A DNA stretch of 64,000 nucleotides from Corynebacterium sp. UBA2622 (GTDB lineage Bacteria > Actinomycetota > Actinomycetes > Mycobacteriales > Mycobacteriaceae), in the NCBI RefSeq assembly GCF_002339505.1, contig NZ_DDJO01000023.1, forward strand, positions 148,470 through 212,469, in the 5' to 3' direction. The position numbers and the translations under genes were made by a program. Below the pieces are notes generated by a model. It was not told where the DNA came from, ran no database searches, and saw only the letters and a list, made by a program, of their open reading frames with translations. Shown in pieces: positions 31,969-40,615 of the stretch. Positions within the stretch are counted from its first letter, which is position 1, and each line of letters begins with the position of its first letter.

Positions 31969-33642
31969 GTGGCAACAATGACCATCGGTGATTTCGTCAT
32001 CGACCGGCTCAAGGCCCTCGGCATCCGGGAAATCCTCGGTGTGCCCGGCGACTTCAACCTGAGCTTCCTGGAGCAGATCGAGGCCGCGGACGATTTCCGC
32101 TTCGTGGGCACGTGCAACGAGCTCAACGCGGCCTACGCAGCCGACGGTTACGCCCGCCTCCACGGCGTGGGCGCCCTGCTCACCACGTACGGTGTCGGCG
32201 AGCTTTCCGCGCTCAACGGCATCGCCGGGGCCCGCGCCGAGCACGTCCCTGTCGTCTCCATCGCCGGTGCTCCCCCGCAGTACGCCACCGAGTACCGCTG
32301 GAACCTGCACCACTCCCTCGCCGACGGCGACTACGACAACATGCTCGACGCCTTCCGGCCCTTCACCGAGGTCGCCATCCGCGTGTCCCCGATGAACGTG
32401 GTCGAGGAATTCGACCGCGCACTGCGCACCTGCGTGCGCGAGAAGCGCCCGGTGCACATCCAGATCCCCTCCGACATCACCCACCTCGAGGTGGAGGTGC
32501 CGGATGCCCCGTTCACCGTGGAGCTCCCGTCGAGCGACTCGGAGCGTCGCCAAGCGGCCGTGGAGAAATTCCTGGGCGAGTTCACCAAGGCTGAGCGGCC
32601 GCTCTTCCTGCTCGACCAGGACACGGACCGGCACGGCTTCACCGACGTGTTCCGCCGCATCATCGACCGTGCCCAGATCCCCTACGCACACATGGCGTCC
32701 GCCAAGGCGCAGCTCAACGAGCGCCACCCGCTGTGCGTGGGCACCTACAACGGCGCCGCCTCCGCGCCGGGGGTGCGCGAGCAGGTGGAGGGTTCGGACT
32801 TCCTGGTCACCACCAACCCGCGGTTCATCGAGGTCAACTCCGGCAACTTCACCCACGCCCTCCCGGAGGACCGGGTGGTCAACTTCGGCGACCAGCACAT
32901 GGTGCTCGACCAGGAGTTCATCGTGGGCATCAACTCCCTCGAGGTGCTCGAGGACATTGCCTCGGCCATCCCCGAGCGGGCCAAGACCGAGGCGGAGCCG
33001 GTCGGCGCGCCGGAGTACGACGTCCAGCCGGATAAATCCCTCACCCAGGCCCGCCTGTGGCCGCGCATCGCCAACTTCATCCGGGAGGGCGACGTGGTCA
33101 TCGCCGAGGCCGGCACCTCCAACATTGGGCTGGGCCCGCAGCGCATGCCGGATTCGGTGAAGTACATCAACTCGCCCATCTGGGGCTCGATCGGCTTCAC
33201 CCTTCCCGCCCTCATGGGCGCGATGCTCGCCGCCCCGCAGCGCCGCCACCTGCTGTTCATCGGCGACGGGTCCTTCCAGCTCACCGCACAGGAACTCTCC
33301 ACCATCCTGCGCGAGGACCTCAAGCCCATCATCTTCCTGATGAACAACCGCGGTTACACCATCGAGCGCTTCATCCTCGGCATGGAGCAGGAGTACAACG
33401 ACATCCAGAACTGGCAATTCAGCGAGCTGCCCAGGGTGTTCAAGGCCGACACCACCGTGGAGTGCCACAAGGTTTCCACGGAGGGCGAGCTCGAGGACGT
33501 GCTGGCGAAGGTCGCCGACTCGGACAAGGGCGCGTTCATCGAGATGCACCTCGACCCCTTCGACGCCCCCAAGGCCCTGCAGGGCTTCGGACCCGCCACC
33601 GCCGACTTCGACTTCGGACCCCGCGGCCCCCGCAACCCGTAG
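31969..33642 (+). CDS. ThDP-dependent aromatic 2-oxo acid decarboxylase (indole-/phenylpyruvate decarboxylase type)
   Basis: A 557-residue enzyme of the pyruvate/indolepyruvate/phenylpyruvate decarboxylase group, the usual family length. The catalytic Glu lies in GTCNELNAAYAADGYAR (E51), and the His pair of decarboxylases is in NLHHSLADGDYDNM (H114, H115). The thiamine-diphosphate motif is GDGSFQLTAQELS followed by MNNRGYTIE. It would turn 4-hydroxyphenylpyruvate, phenylpyruvate or indolepyruvate into the arylacetaldehyde plus CO2 (Ehrlich-type route). GTG 31969 follows AAGGAGA. The flanking permease, aminotransferase and aldehyde dehydrogenase fit exactly this step. Preference among aromatic acids cannot be read from sequence. 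Confidence 0.9.
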   Translation: MATMTIGDFVIDRLKALGIREILGVPGDFNLSFLEQIEAADDFRFVGTCNELNAAYAADGYARLHGVGALLTTYGVGELSALNGIAGARAEHVPVVSIAGAPPQYATEYRWNLHHSLADGDYDNMLDAFRPFTEVAIRVSPMNVVEEFDRALRTCVREKRPVHIQIPSDITHLEVEVPDAPFTVELPSSDSERRQAAVEKFLGEFTKAERPLFLLDQDTDRHGFTDVFRRIIDRAQIPYAHMASAKAQLNERHPLCVGTYNGAASAPGVREQVEGSDFLVTTNPRFIEVNSGNFTHALPEDRVVNFGDQHMVLDQEFIVGINSLEVLEDIASAIPERAKTEAEPVGAPEYDVQPDKSLTQARLWPRIANFIREGDVVIAEAGTSNIGLGPQRMPDSVKYINSPIWGSIGFTLPALMGAMLAAPQRRHLLFIGDGSFQLTAQELSTILREDLKPIIFLMNNRGYTIERFILGMEQEYNDIQNWQFSELPRVFKADTTVECHKVSTEGELEDVLAKVADSDKGAFIEMHLDPFDAPKALQGFGPATADFDFGPRGPRNP

Positions 33643-33655
33643 ACACCGCGCGCCC

Positions 33656-33689
33656 ACCGTACCCCGCAGCACGCGCCGCGGGGTACGGT
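33656..33689. terminator. 12-bp perfect hairpin between decarboxylase and aminotransferase genes
   Basis: ACCGTACCCCGC (33656-33667) pairs perfectly with GCGGGGTACGGT (33678-33689) around a 10-nt loop. No T tract follows, so it may be a weak terminator, an RNA processing or stability element, or a protein site. It lies 14 nt after the decarboxylase stop. Confidence 0.5.
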
Positions 33690-33748
33690 TCGCAGCGAGC
33701 CAGAGTTAACCGACACCGCCCGAAAAGCCCCTGAAGGAGTACACCCCC

Positions 33749-34795
33749 GTGATCCGACCCGACCTCTCCCACCTCCCCGCCTACGTCCCCGGTGCGCGCA
33801 ACGACGCGGCCGTGAAGCTCTCCTCCAACGAGATCGCGGAGGGCCCGCTGCCCTCCGTCAAGGCGGCCATGGCGGAGTCCCTCGAGACCATCAACCGCTA
33901 CCCGGACATGGGCGCCCTGGAGCTGCGCACCGCCATTGCGGGCCACCTGGGGCTCGCGCCCGAGCAGGTGGCGGTGGGCACGGGCTCCTCCGCACTGTGC
34001 CAGCAGCTGGTCAACATTGTGGCTCAGCCGGGCGACGACGTGGTCTTCCCCTGGCGCTCCTTCGAGGCCTACCCGATCTTCGCCCGCGTGGCCGGTGCCA
34101 ACCCAGTCGCGGTGCCGCTCACCGCCGACCACCGCGTCGACCTGGATGGGCTGCTCGCGGCGGTGAGCGAGAACACGAAGCTCATCTTCGTGTGCAACCC
34201 CAACAACCCGACCGCGACGACCATCACCAAGGAAGAGTGGAAGGACTTCATGTCCAAGGTTCCGGCCGACGTTCTCGTCGGGCTCGACGAGGCCTACTTC
34301 GAGTACAACCTCTCCGGAACCTCCCCCATCGCCACCGAGGAGATCTCCGCCTACCCGAACGTCGTCGGCCTTCGCACCTTCTCCAAGGCATATGGTCTCG
34401 CCGGCGCGCGCATCGGCTACGCCTTCGGGCCCGAGGAAATCATCGAGGCCCTGAACAAGGTCGCCGTGCCTTTCAGCGTCAGCTCCATCGCCCAGACCGG
34501 CGCCCTGGCCTCGCTGGAGATGCAGGATGAGCTGGACAAGCGGGTGCGTACCACCGCCGAGCAGCGCGAGCGGTTACACGGGGCCCTCGCCCCCCTCGGT
34601 TCCCCGGAGTCGCAGACCAACTTCGTCTGGATCCCCGCCGAGTCCCTTGGCGTCAGCCCCCAGGACCTGGCGAAGAAGCTCGCCGAGAACAACCTCCTCG
34701 TGCGCGCCTTCCCCGAGGGCATCCGCATCACCGTCACCAACGCGGAGGAGACGGACGCGTTCCTCGAAGCCTGGGATAAGTCCTACTCCGCCTAG
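33749..34795 (+). CDS. pat: Aromatic amino-acid aminotransferase (Pat/HisC-like)
   Basis: A 348-residue class I/II aminotransferase of the histidinol-phosphate/phenylalanine aminotransferase group. PLP-binding landmarks are present: CNPNNPTATTI (149-159), GLDEAYFEY with Asp180, and the Schiff-base lysine K213 in RTFSKAYGLAGARIGY. In corynebacteria HisC-like Pat proteins act on phenylalanine and tyrosine, giving phenylpyruvate and 4-hydroxyphenylpyruvate. The position next to the decarboxylase supports that over a histidine role. GTG 33749 follows GAAGGAG. It is closed by a strong bidirectional terminator. Confidence 0.88.
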   Translation: MIRPDLSHLPAYVPGARNDAAVKLSSNEIAEGPLPSVKAAMAESLETINRYPDMGALELRTAIAGHLGLAPEQVAVGTGSSALCQQLVNIVAQPGDDVVFPWRSFEAYPIFARVAGANPVAVPLTADHRVDLDGLLAAVSENTKLIFVCNPNNPTATTITKEEWKDFMSKVPADVLVGLDEAYFEYNLSGTSPIATEEISAYPNVVGLRTFSKAYGLAGARIGYAFGPEEIIEALNKVAVPFSVSSIAQTGALASLEMQDELDKRVRTTAEQRERLHGALAPLGSPESQTNFVWIPAESLGVSPQDLAKKLAENNLLVRAFPEGIRITVTNAEETDAFLEAWDKSYSA

Positions 34796-34804
34796 TGCGC
34801 GTTC

Positions 34805-34845
34805 AAGGGGCCGTCGAGAAGCGGAGTGCTTTTCGACGGCCCCTT
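34805..34845. terminator. Bidirectional terminator between aminotransferase and aldehyde dehydrogenase
   Basis: AAGGGGCCGTCGA pairs perfectly with TCGACGGCCCCTT over 13 bp around a 15-nt loop, between two convergent genes. A short T run lies inside the structure. Confidence 0.8.
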
Positions 34846-34863
34846 CGGCCGTTCCCGGAAACC

Positions 34864-36284
34864 CTAGCCCGTGATCACGTGCGGCTGGCCGAGGCCCTTA
34901 AGACCCTCGACGCCGAACTCGACGCCGTAACCGGAGTGGCCGACACCCCCGAAGGGGATGCGCGGGTCGACGGCGCCGTGGTTGTTGATCCACGTCGTGC
35001 CGGCCTCCAGGCGCTCGGCCACCTTGAGGGCGCGCTCGCGGTCGGAGGACCAGACGGAGGAGCCGAGGCCCACGTCGAGGGAGTTGGCCATGTCGATGGC
35101 CTCGTCGAGCGTGGTGTAGCGCACGATCGGCAGGGCGGGACCAAACTGCTCCTCCACCACTAGAGCGTTGCCCGGGTCGATGTCGGCGACGAGGGTCGTC
35201 GGGTAGAAGTAACCCTTCTGCCCCTCCTCGGGGTCACCGCCCATGACGATGCGGGCACCCGAGTCCTTCGCCTTCTGCACGAGGTCGGCGACGATGTCGA
35301 ACTGCGCCTTGTTCTGCAGGGGGCCGAGAACGTTGTTCTCGTCGATGCCCTCGCCCATGGGGACGTTCGCGGCGAACTCGGCGAGCGCGTCGACGACCTC
35401 GTCATAGATGGCGTCCGGCACGTAGAGGCGCTTCAGGGCGGCACAGGTCTGGCCGGTGTTGATGAAGGCGCCCCAGAAGAGGCCCTCGGCGACGGCCTTC
35501 GGGTCGACGTCGTCAAGCACGATGCCCGCGTCGTTGCCGCCGAGCTCCAGGGTGAGGCGCTTGTAGGTGGGCGCGGAGGCCTCGATGATCTTCTGGCCGG
35601 TCGCGGTCGAGCCGGTGAACATGATCTTGTCCACGTCCTCGTGCTTCGACAGCGCGGCGCCGAGCTCGCGGTCGCCGGAGACGTAGTTGAGCACGCCCTC
35701 CGGTACGGCGGTGGCGATGAGGTGGATCAGCGCCTTGACGGACAGCGGGGTGTACTCCGAGGGCTTGACCACCACGGTGTTGCCCATGCGCAGGGCGGGG
35801 GCGACCTGCCAGACGGTGATCATCATCGGCCAGTTCCACGGGCCGATGGCACCCACGACCCCGATCGGGCGGTACGTCATGGTGGAGTAGGTCTCGCCGT
35901 CGTCGACGACGACCTCGGGTTCAAGCTCGAAGGAGGCGGTGGCGCGCAGCCACCCCGAGCACGCGCCGACCTCGAAACGGGCGTTCGGTCCGTTCAGGGG
36001 CTTTCCCTGTTCGCGGGAGAGCAGCTCCGCCAGCGGCTCCGCGTTCGCGTCGATGGCATCTGCCGCAGCGTTGAGCATGGCGCTGCGCTCTTCGTGGGTG
36101 GTGGTGCGGGACGTCGCAAAGGCCTCCCGGGCGCGCGCGACGGCGCTGTTGAGGTCCTCGACGGTGTCGGTGTCCGCGAAGCCGACGCGCTCACCCGTTG
36201 CGGGGTTGAGAATCTCGCGCCCGGACTCGCCGGCATCAATGGCCGCGAGAAGCTCGTCGTAGGAAGAGTAGATGGGAAAGACAC
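34864..36284 (-). pseudogene. Arylacetaldehyde dehydrogenase-like gene with an N-terminal frameshift
   Basis: The long frame encodes a typical NAD(P)-dependent aldehyde dehydrogenase: NWPMMITVWQVAPAL, FTGSTATGQ, LELGGNDAG with the general-base Glu region, and catalytic Cys in NTGQTCAA. Protein-like sequence extends upstream as YDELLAAIDAGESGREILNP, but without any start codon in frame before an internal ATG at 36078. GTG 36284, with AGGAG 6 nt upstream, is in another frame. Adding one T to the T3 run (36277-36279, minus strand) joins them as MSFPIYSSYDELL. So the gene is broken, or one base is missing from the sequence. The expected role is oxidation of (4-hydroxy)phenylacetaldehyde to the acid, as FeaB does in E. 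coli. Confidence 0.78.
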
Positions 36285-36477
36285 GGGGTGCTCCTGTCCT
36301 CGGGGGTGTGCAAAAGGTTGTGTTCGAACTCCGCCATCATCTCATGAGCGGCACCTAACTACTTTGACCGTGGTGTACCGTAGTTCACATTCCGTGCACG
36401 AATGTTTCATCCGGTGTCAAGGATCAGAGCCAGGGATCTGCCCGTCCCAGGGCGCACCACCGGCGGAAGGAGGCCCC
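36285..36477. promoter_or_regulatory. Divergent control region between aldehyde dehydrogenase and AraC genes
   Basis: This 193-base gap holds promoters for both directions. It contains the palindrome CGTGCACG (36393-36400) and the similar words GGTGTACC and GGTGTC nearby. These are candidate half-sites for the AraC/FeaR-like protein, but no repeat is long enough to be certain. Confidence 0.35.
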
Positions 36478-37431
36478 GTGTCCATCCAGGTGAGCACCAG
36501 CCTGTCCCTCCCCCAGTGGCGCGAGGCCACCGCCGGGTTCGGTGCGCTGCGCATCAATGCCGATGCCCCCACCGCATTCTCGGGCTCCATCCAGCGCATG
36601 GACATCGACGGGGTGAGCCTGTTCTTCCTGGAGACACCGGCCCACACCGTCTCCCTCGACGAGGTCAGCGCCGCCGCGAACGCCCGCCACGCGGGCCCGT
36701 ACTGCAAGCTCAGCCTCCAGCTTGACGGCGAGCTGGTGGTCACCCAGGACGGCCGGACCACCCACCTCCGCCCGGGCGACCTCGCCCTCTACGTCACACA
36801 CCGGCCGTACCACCTGTGCTACAGCGGCGATCAGCGCAGCCTGATCATCCTCTTCCCCGAGCGCCTCGTGCAGCTCCCGGGCGCGAGCATCCGCGGCATC
36901 ACCGCCCGGCGGGTCGCGGCGGACGAGGGGCTGGGAACGGTTATCGTCCCTCTCCTGCGGCAGCTCGCCAACAACTTCTCGCTTCTCGACGGCCCCCACG
37001 GCAGCGCCCTGATCCACTCCGCGCTCGACATGCTGGTCGCCGTCCTCGCCTCCGAGCTCGGCCCGGAGAGCGACAACGACCGCACCGACACCCTCATCCG
37101 CCGCGCGCACGCCGTCATCGACGCCCACCTTGCAGACCCGGAACTCAACCCACGCACCATCGCCGACGCGCTGTTCATCTCCGTGCGCCACCTCCACGGC
37201 CTTTTTTCCGGGACGGGCACAACAGTTGCCGCTGTGATCCGCGACAAGCGCCTGCGCCTGCTGCGCTCCAAGCTGGCGGATCCGCGCCGCGCCGGCGACG
37301 CCATCGTCACCATCGGCGCCGAGGTGGGTCTGCCGGACCCCTCGCACCTGTCGCGCCTGTTCAAGGGTGCGTACGGGATCAGCCCGAGCGCCTTCCGTAA
37401 GCAGGCCCTTTCCGCCCCCGGCGCGGCCTGA
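36478..37431 (+). CDS. AraC-family regulator, FeaR-like
   Basis: A 317-residue regulator. The N-terminal cupin-like ligand domain (about 15-190) has the AraC_binding_2 pattern (GPYCKLSLQLDGELVVTQDG, then RPGDLALYVTHRPYHL). Two helix-turn-helix units fill the C-terminus, the second with PDPSHLSRLFKGAYGISPSAFR. This domain arrangement is that of FeaR of E. coli, which activates the phenylacetaldehyde dehydrogenase gene feaB. The divergent aldehyde dehydrogenase here mirrors the feaR-feaB pair. GTG 36478 follows GGAAGGAGG. The inducing molecule is not known. Confidence 0.83.
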   Translation: MSIQVSTSLSLPQWREATAGFGALRINADAPTAFSGSIQRMDIDGVSLFFLETPAHTVSLDEVSAAANARHAGPYCKLSLQLDGELVVTQDGRTTHLRPGDLALYVTHRPYHLCYSGDQRSLIILFPERLVQLPGASIRGITARRVAADEGLGTVIVPLLRQLANNFSLLDGPHGSALIHSALDMLVAVLASELGPESDNDRTDTLIRRAHAVIDAHLADPELNPRTIADALFISVRHLHGLFSGTGTTVAAVIRDKRLRLLRSKLADPRRAGDAIVTIGAEVGLPDPSHLSRLFKGAYGISPSAFRKQALSAPGAA

Positions 37432-37444
37432 GCAGGCAAACAAA

Positions 37445-37476
37445 AACCCCGCCCGGCCAGGTGACCGGGCAGGGTT
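37445..37476. terminator. Bidirectional terminator between the AraC gene and gabD
   Basis: A 12-position stem (AACCCCGCCCGG against CCGGGCAGGGTT, one C-A mismatch) with an 8-nt loop. TTT follows on the plus strand and TTTTTG on the minus strand. It closes the minus-strand hpa operon. Confidence 0.8.
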
Positions 37477-37492
37477 TCAGCCGCACGCGAAG

Positions 37493-38968
37493 CTACTTGA
37501 CGCGCTCGTACGGGTCGCGGGTGCCGATGTGCTGGACCTCCGTGTACTCGAGCATCCCCTCGCGCGATCCCTCGCGGCCCAGGCCGGAGGCCTTCACGCC
37601 ACCGAAGGGGATGGACGCGTCCGAGATGACGCCGGAGTTGAAACCGAGGATGCCGAACTCCAGGTTGTCCGAGGCACGGAACATCATGTCCGGGTTCTCG
37701 GAGAACACGTAGGAGGCGAGGCCGTACTCGGTGTCGTTGGCCATCTCCCACGCCTCCTCCTCGGTGGAGAAGGTGAAGATGGGCGCGATGGGCCCGAAGA
37801 TCTCCTCGCGGAACACCTTCGCGTCCCGCGACGCACCCGTGATGACGGTCGGCTCGAAGAAGTAGCCCCTGCCGTCGACGGCCTTGCCGCCGGTTCGGAC
37901 GGTGCCGCCGTGGGCGACGGCGTCCTCAACGAGCTCCTTCATGTGCTCGACGGCCTTGGCCTCCACGAGGGGGCCGACCTCCACACCCTCGTCCATGCCG
38001 TTGCCCACCTTCATCGCGGCAACCGCCTCGACGAACTTCGCGGTGAACTCCTCCGCAATGGACTCGTGCACCAGGATGCGGTTGGCGGCAGTGCACGCCT
38101 CGCCGATGTTGCGCATCTTCGCGGCCTTGACACCCGCGACGGCACCGTCAACGTCGGCGTCCGCGAACACGATGGCGGGGGCGTTGCCCCCCAGCTCGAG
38201 CGAGACCTTGATGACGTTCTTCGCCGCAAGCTCCATGAGCGAGGAGCCGACCGGGGTGGAACCCGTGAAGGACATCTTGCGCAGGCGCGGATCCTCCATG
38301 ATCGGCTCGGAGACGTTGGAGGCGGACTTCGAGGAGACGATGTTGATCACACCGTCGGGAACGCCGGCCTCCACCATCGTCTGCACGAAGTACTGCATGG
38401 TCAGCGGCGTCAGCTTCGCCGGTTTGACGATCACCGTGTTGCCCGCCGCCAGCGCCGGGGCGATCTTGCGCGTGGCCATGGACAGCGGGAAGTTCCACGG
38501 GGTGATCAGCAGGCACGGGCCCACCGGCTTGTGCACGGTGACCATGCGGTTGCCCTTGGCCGGGTACTGGTTGGTGTGGCCGAAGAAGTGATTCGCCTCC
38601 TCGGAGAACCAGAGCAGGTAGTCGGAACCGTAGGCGACCTCGCCCTTCGCCTCCGTAAAGGACTTGCCCATCTCCAGGGTCATGATGGTGGCGAACTCTT
38701 CGGCGCGCTCCATCATCAGGTCGTAACCCCTGCGCAGGATCTCGGCGCGGGTGCGCGGTGCGGTGCGCTCCCATTCCTTTCGGGCCGCGTGTGCGGCATC
38801 CAGAGCGGCGAGGGAGTCCTCGCGGGTACCGGAGGCCATCGTCGCGAGCACCTCCTCCGTGGCGGGGTTGAGTACCTCGTAGGTCTCCCCCGCCGAGCCG
38901 TCGCGCCACTCGCCGCCGATGAACAGACGCTTCTCAATCTTGTTCAGAAGTTCTTCCGTGTTAACCAT
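37493..38968 (-). CDS. gabD: Succinate-semialdehyde dehydrogenase
   Basis: A 491-residue aldehyde dehydrogenase of the GabD type: ITPWNFPLSMATRKIAPALAAG, FTGSTPVGS, LELGGNAPAIVF and the catalytic Cys in GEACTAANR. It oxidises succinic semialdehyde to succinate. In this operon that aldehyde is the second product of the HpaI aldolase, so the enzyme completes the pathway into the TCA cycle. ATG 38968 follows AAGGAG; it lies 12 nt after hpaI and is the last gene of the operon, ended by a strong terminator. NAD versus NADP preference is not decided. Confidence 0.92.
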   Translation of the reverse strand: MVNTEELLNKIEKRLFIGGEWRDGSAGETYEVLNPATEEVLATMASGTREDSLAALDAAHAARKEWERTAPRTRAEILRRGYDLMMERAEEFATIMTLEMGKSFTEAKGEVAYGSDYLLWFSEEANHFFGHTNQYPAKGNRMVTVHKPVGPCLLITPWNFPLSMATRKIAPALAAGNTVIVKPAKLTPLTMQYFVQTMVEAGVPDGVINIVSSKSASNVSEPIMEDPRLRKMSFTGSTPVGSSLMELAAKNVIKVSLELGGNAPAIVFADADVDGAVAGVKAAKMRNIGEACTAANRILVHESIAEEFTAKFVEAVAAMKVGNGMDEGVEVGPLVEAKAVEHMKELVEDAVAHGGTVRTGGKAVDGRGYFFEPTVITGASRDAKVFREEIFGPIAPIFTFSTEEEAWEMANDTEYGLASYVFSENPDMMFRASDNLEFGILGFNSGVISDASIPFGGVKASGLGREGSREGMLEYTEVQHIGTRDPYERVK

Positions 38969-38980
38969 TTCCCTAGCTCC

Positions 38981-39772
38981 TTAGTTGTCGTGCGTGAAGT
39001 CCGCGGCCAGCGCGCGCGCCGAGTTCGCCAGCAGCTGGACGTCAGCGCCCACGAGGGCGAACGCCGCACCCTGTCGCAGATACGTGCGGGCCTGGTCGAG
39101 ATTGAAAGCGTTGACACCCACCGGTTTACCAGCTTCGCGGGCGGCCCGGAAGGTCTCTTCCACGGCGGCGAGCACCTCCGGGTGGGTCTGCTGACCCAGC
39201 AGGCCCATCGACGCTGCCAGGTCGGAGGGGCCGACGAAGACCTGGTCCACGCCCTCGACGGCGAAGATTTCGGCGGCGTTTTCCACGGCCTGCTTGGATT
39301 CGATCTGCACGGTCAGGCTCACCGACTCGCTGGCGCGGGCGAGGTAGTTCTCCACCCCGTTCCACCGGGAGGAGCGCGCCAGGGCGCTGCCCACCCCGCG
39401 CACACCGCGCGGCGGGTAGTGCATCGCGGCGACGGCCTGCTCCGCCTGTTCCGGGGTGTGCACCATCGGGACCATGAGGTTCTGCGCCCCCAGGTCCAGA
39501 TACTGCTTGATCAGCGCGGTGTCCAGCACGGGCAGGCGCACCACGGGTGTCGCCCGGGAGGAGCCGACGGCGCGCAGCAGGTCGAGGATGGTTTCAAGCC
39601 CGTACGGGGAGTGCTCGGCGTCGATAAGCACCCAGCTGAAACCCGCGTTGGCGACGATCTCCGCGTTGGTGGCGGAGCCGGAGGTGACCCACGCGCCGAC
39701 GAGGGCGTCGCCCTCAGGCAGCGCCGAGACCCGCTCGGCGAAGGTGGGGGGAAGTTCTAGACGAAACGGCAT
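38981..39772 (-). CDS. hpaI: 4-hydroxy-2-oxoheptane-1,7-dioate aldolase
   Basis: A 263-residue class II pyruvate aldolase that splits 4-hydroxy-2-oxoheptanedioate into pyruvate and succinic semialdehyde. The residues used by E. coli HpaI are all present at a constant shift of nine: His54 (DAEHSPYGLE), Arg79 (VVRLP), and the metal ligands Glu158 (QIESK) and Asp184 (GPSDLAASMG). I chose ATG 39772, which overlaps the hpaH stop by 16 nt and so suggests translational coupling. It is followed after 12 nt by gabD. Confidence 0.94.
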   Translation of the reverse strand: MPFRLELPPTFAERVSALPEGDALVGAWVTSGSATNAEIVANAGFSWVLIDAEHSPYGLETILDLLRAVGSSRATPVVRLPVLDTALIKQYLDLGAQNLMVPMVHTPEQAEQAVAAMHYPPRGVRGVGSALARSSRWNGVENYLARASESVSLTVQIESKQAVENAAEIFAVEGVDQVFVGPSDLAASMGLLGQQTHPEVLAAVEETFRAAREAGKPVGVNAFNLDQARTYLRQGAAFALVGADVQLLANSARALAADFTHDN

Positions 39773-40542
39773 GTGATCGCTCCCAGCTTTCCGTAGTCGG
39801 CGTGGACGGTGTCGCCCCTGTGCACCCACATGGGCTTGGTGAAGGATCCGGCGAGGATGATGTCACCCGCCTTGAGGGCGTCCCCGTGGCCGTGGAGCTT
39901 GTTGGCCAGCCACGCCACACCCATCGCGGGGTGGTTGAGCACCGCCGCGGCGACGCCGGTGTCCTCGAGGGACTCGTTGCGGTAGAGCAGCGCGGAGACC
40001 CAGCGCAGATCCACGGCGTCCGGGGCGACGGGGTTGCCGCCGTAGACCATCGCGCCCATCGCGGCGTTGTCGCTGATGGTGTCCACGATGGTGCGTCCCT
40101 GCATCTCGATGCGGCTGGAGAGGATCTCCAGGGCAGGCACCACGTACTTCGTGGCGTCGAGGACATCGAAGATTGTCGCGTTCGGCCCGGAGAGGTCCTT
40201 CTTCAGCACGAACGCAAGCTCGACCTCGATGCGCACATTGGAGAATTGGCCGTGCTCGATCACGGAGCCGTTCTCGAAGATCATGTCGTCGAAGATGGCG
40301 CCGTAATCCGGCTCGGTGATACCGGTCGCCTCCTGCATGACCTTCGAGGTCAGGCCGATCTTGCGGCCGACGAGCCGACGCCCGGCCTGCTCACCCCGGC
40401 GCACCCATTCGGCCTGGACGGCGTACGAGTCCTCGACCTCCATCCCGGGGTAGCGCCTGGTCAGCAGAGGGACCATGGAGCGGGTGCTCTCCGCCTCCGC
40501 CAGCTCGTCCGCGATGCGGTCGATTACCTTCTTTTCCAGCAA
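39757..40542 (-). CDS. hpaH: 2-oxo-hept-3-ene-1,7-dioate hydratase
   Basis: A 261-residue hydratase of the MhpD/HpcG group within the fumarylacetoacetase-like superfamily. It carries RRLVGRKIGLTSKVMQ, EVELAFVLKKDL with the metal-binding acidic residues, and the closing GDIILAGSFTKPMWVHRGD. It adds water to 2-oxohept-3-enedioate to give the HpaI substrate. The start is TTG 40542, 9 nt after GGAG; no ATG or GTG lies at the expected N-terminus. It stands 73 nt after hpaD and overlaps hpaI. Confidence 0.92.
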   Translation of the reverse strand: MLEKKVIDRIADELAEAESTRSMVPLLTRRYPGMEVEDSYAVQAEWVRRGEQAGRRLVGRKIGLTSKVMQEATGITEPDYGAIFDDMIFENGSVIEHGQFSNVRIEVELAFVLKKDLSGPNATIFDVLDATKYVVPALEILSSRIEMQGRTIVDTISDNAAMGAMVYGGNPVAPDAVDLRWVSALLYRNESLEDTGVAAAVLNHPAMGVAWLANKLHGHGDALKAGDIILAGSFTKPMWVHRGDTVHADYGKLGAITCRFV

Positions 40543-40615
40543 TGTCAGTCACTCCAGTGCGTGTAGTTCGGGCCGGTTTTCTTCCCTTGTCAGCGCCACC
40601 GCGGGCGCGCCGGTC

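Noticed and set aside
33749..34795. Aminotransferase as histidinol-phosphate aminotransferase HisC
   Set aside because: No other his gene is nearby and the neighbours are an aromatic decarboxylase and permease; the aromatic Pat assignment fits better, though histidinol-phosphate activity cannot be excluded.
37367..39760. A 797-codon plus-strand frame across gabD and hpaI
   Set aside because: Antisense shadow of two well-supported enzymes; no domain and no ribosome site.
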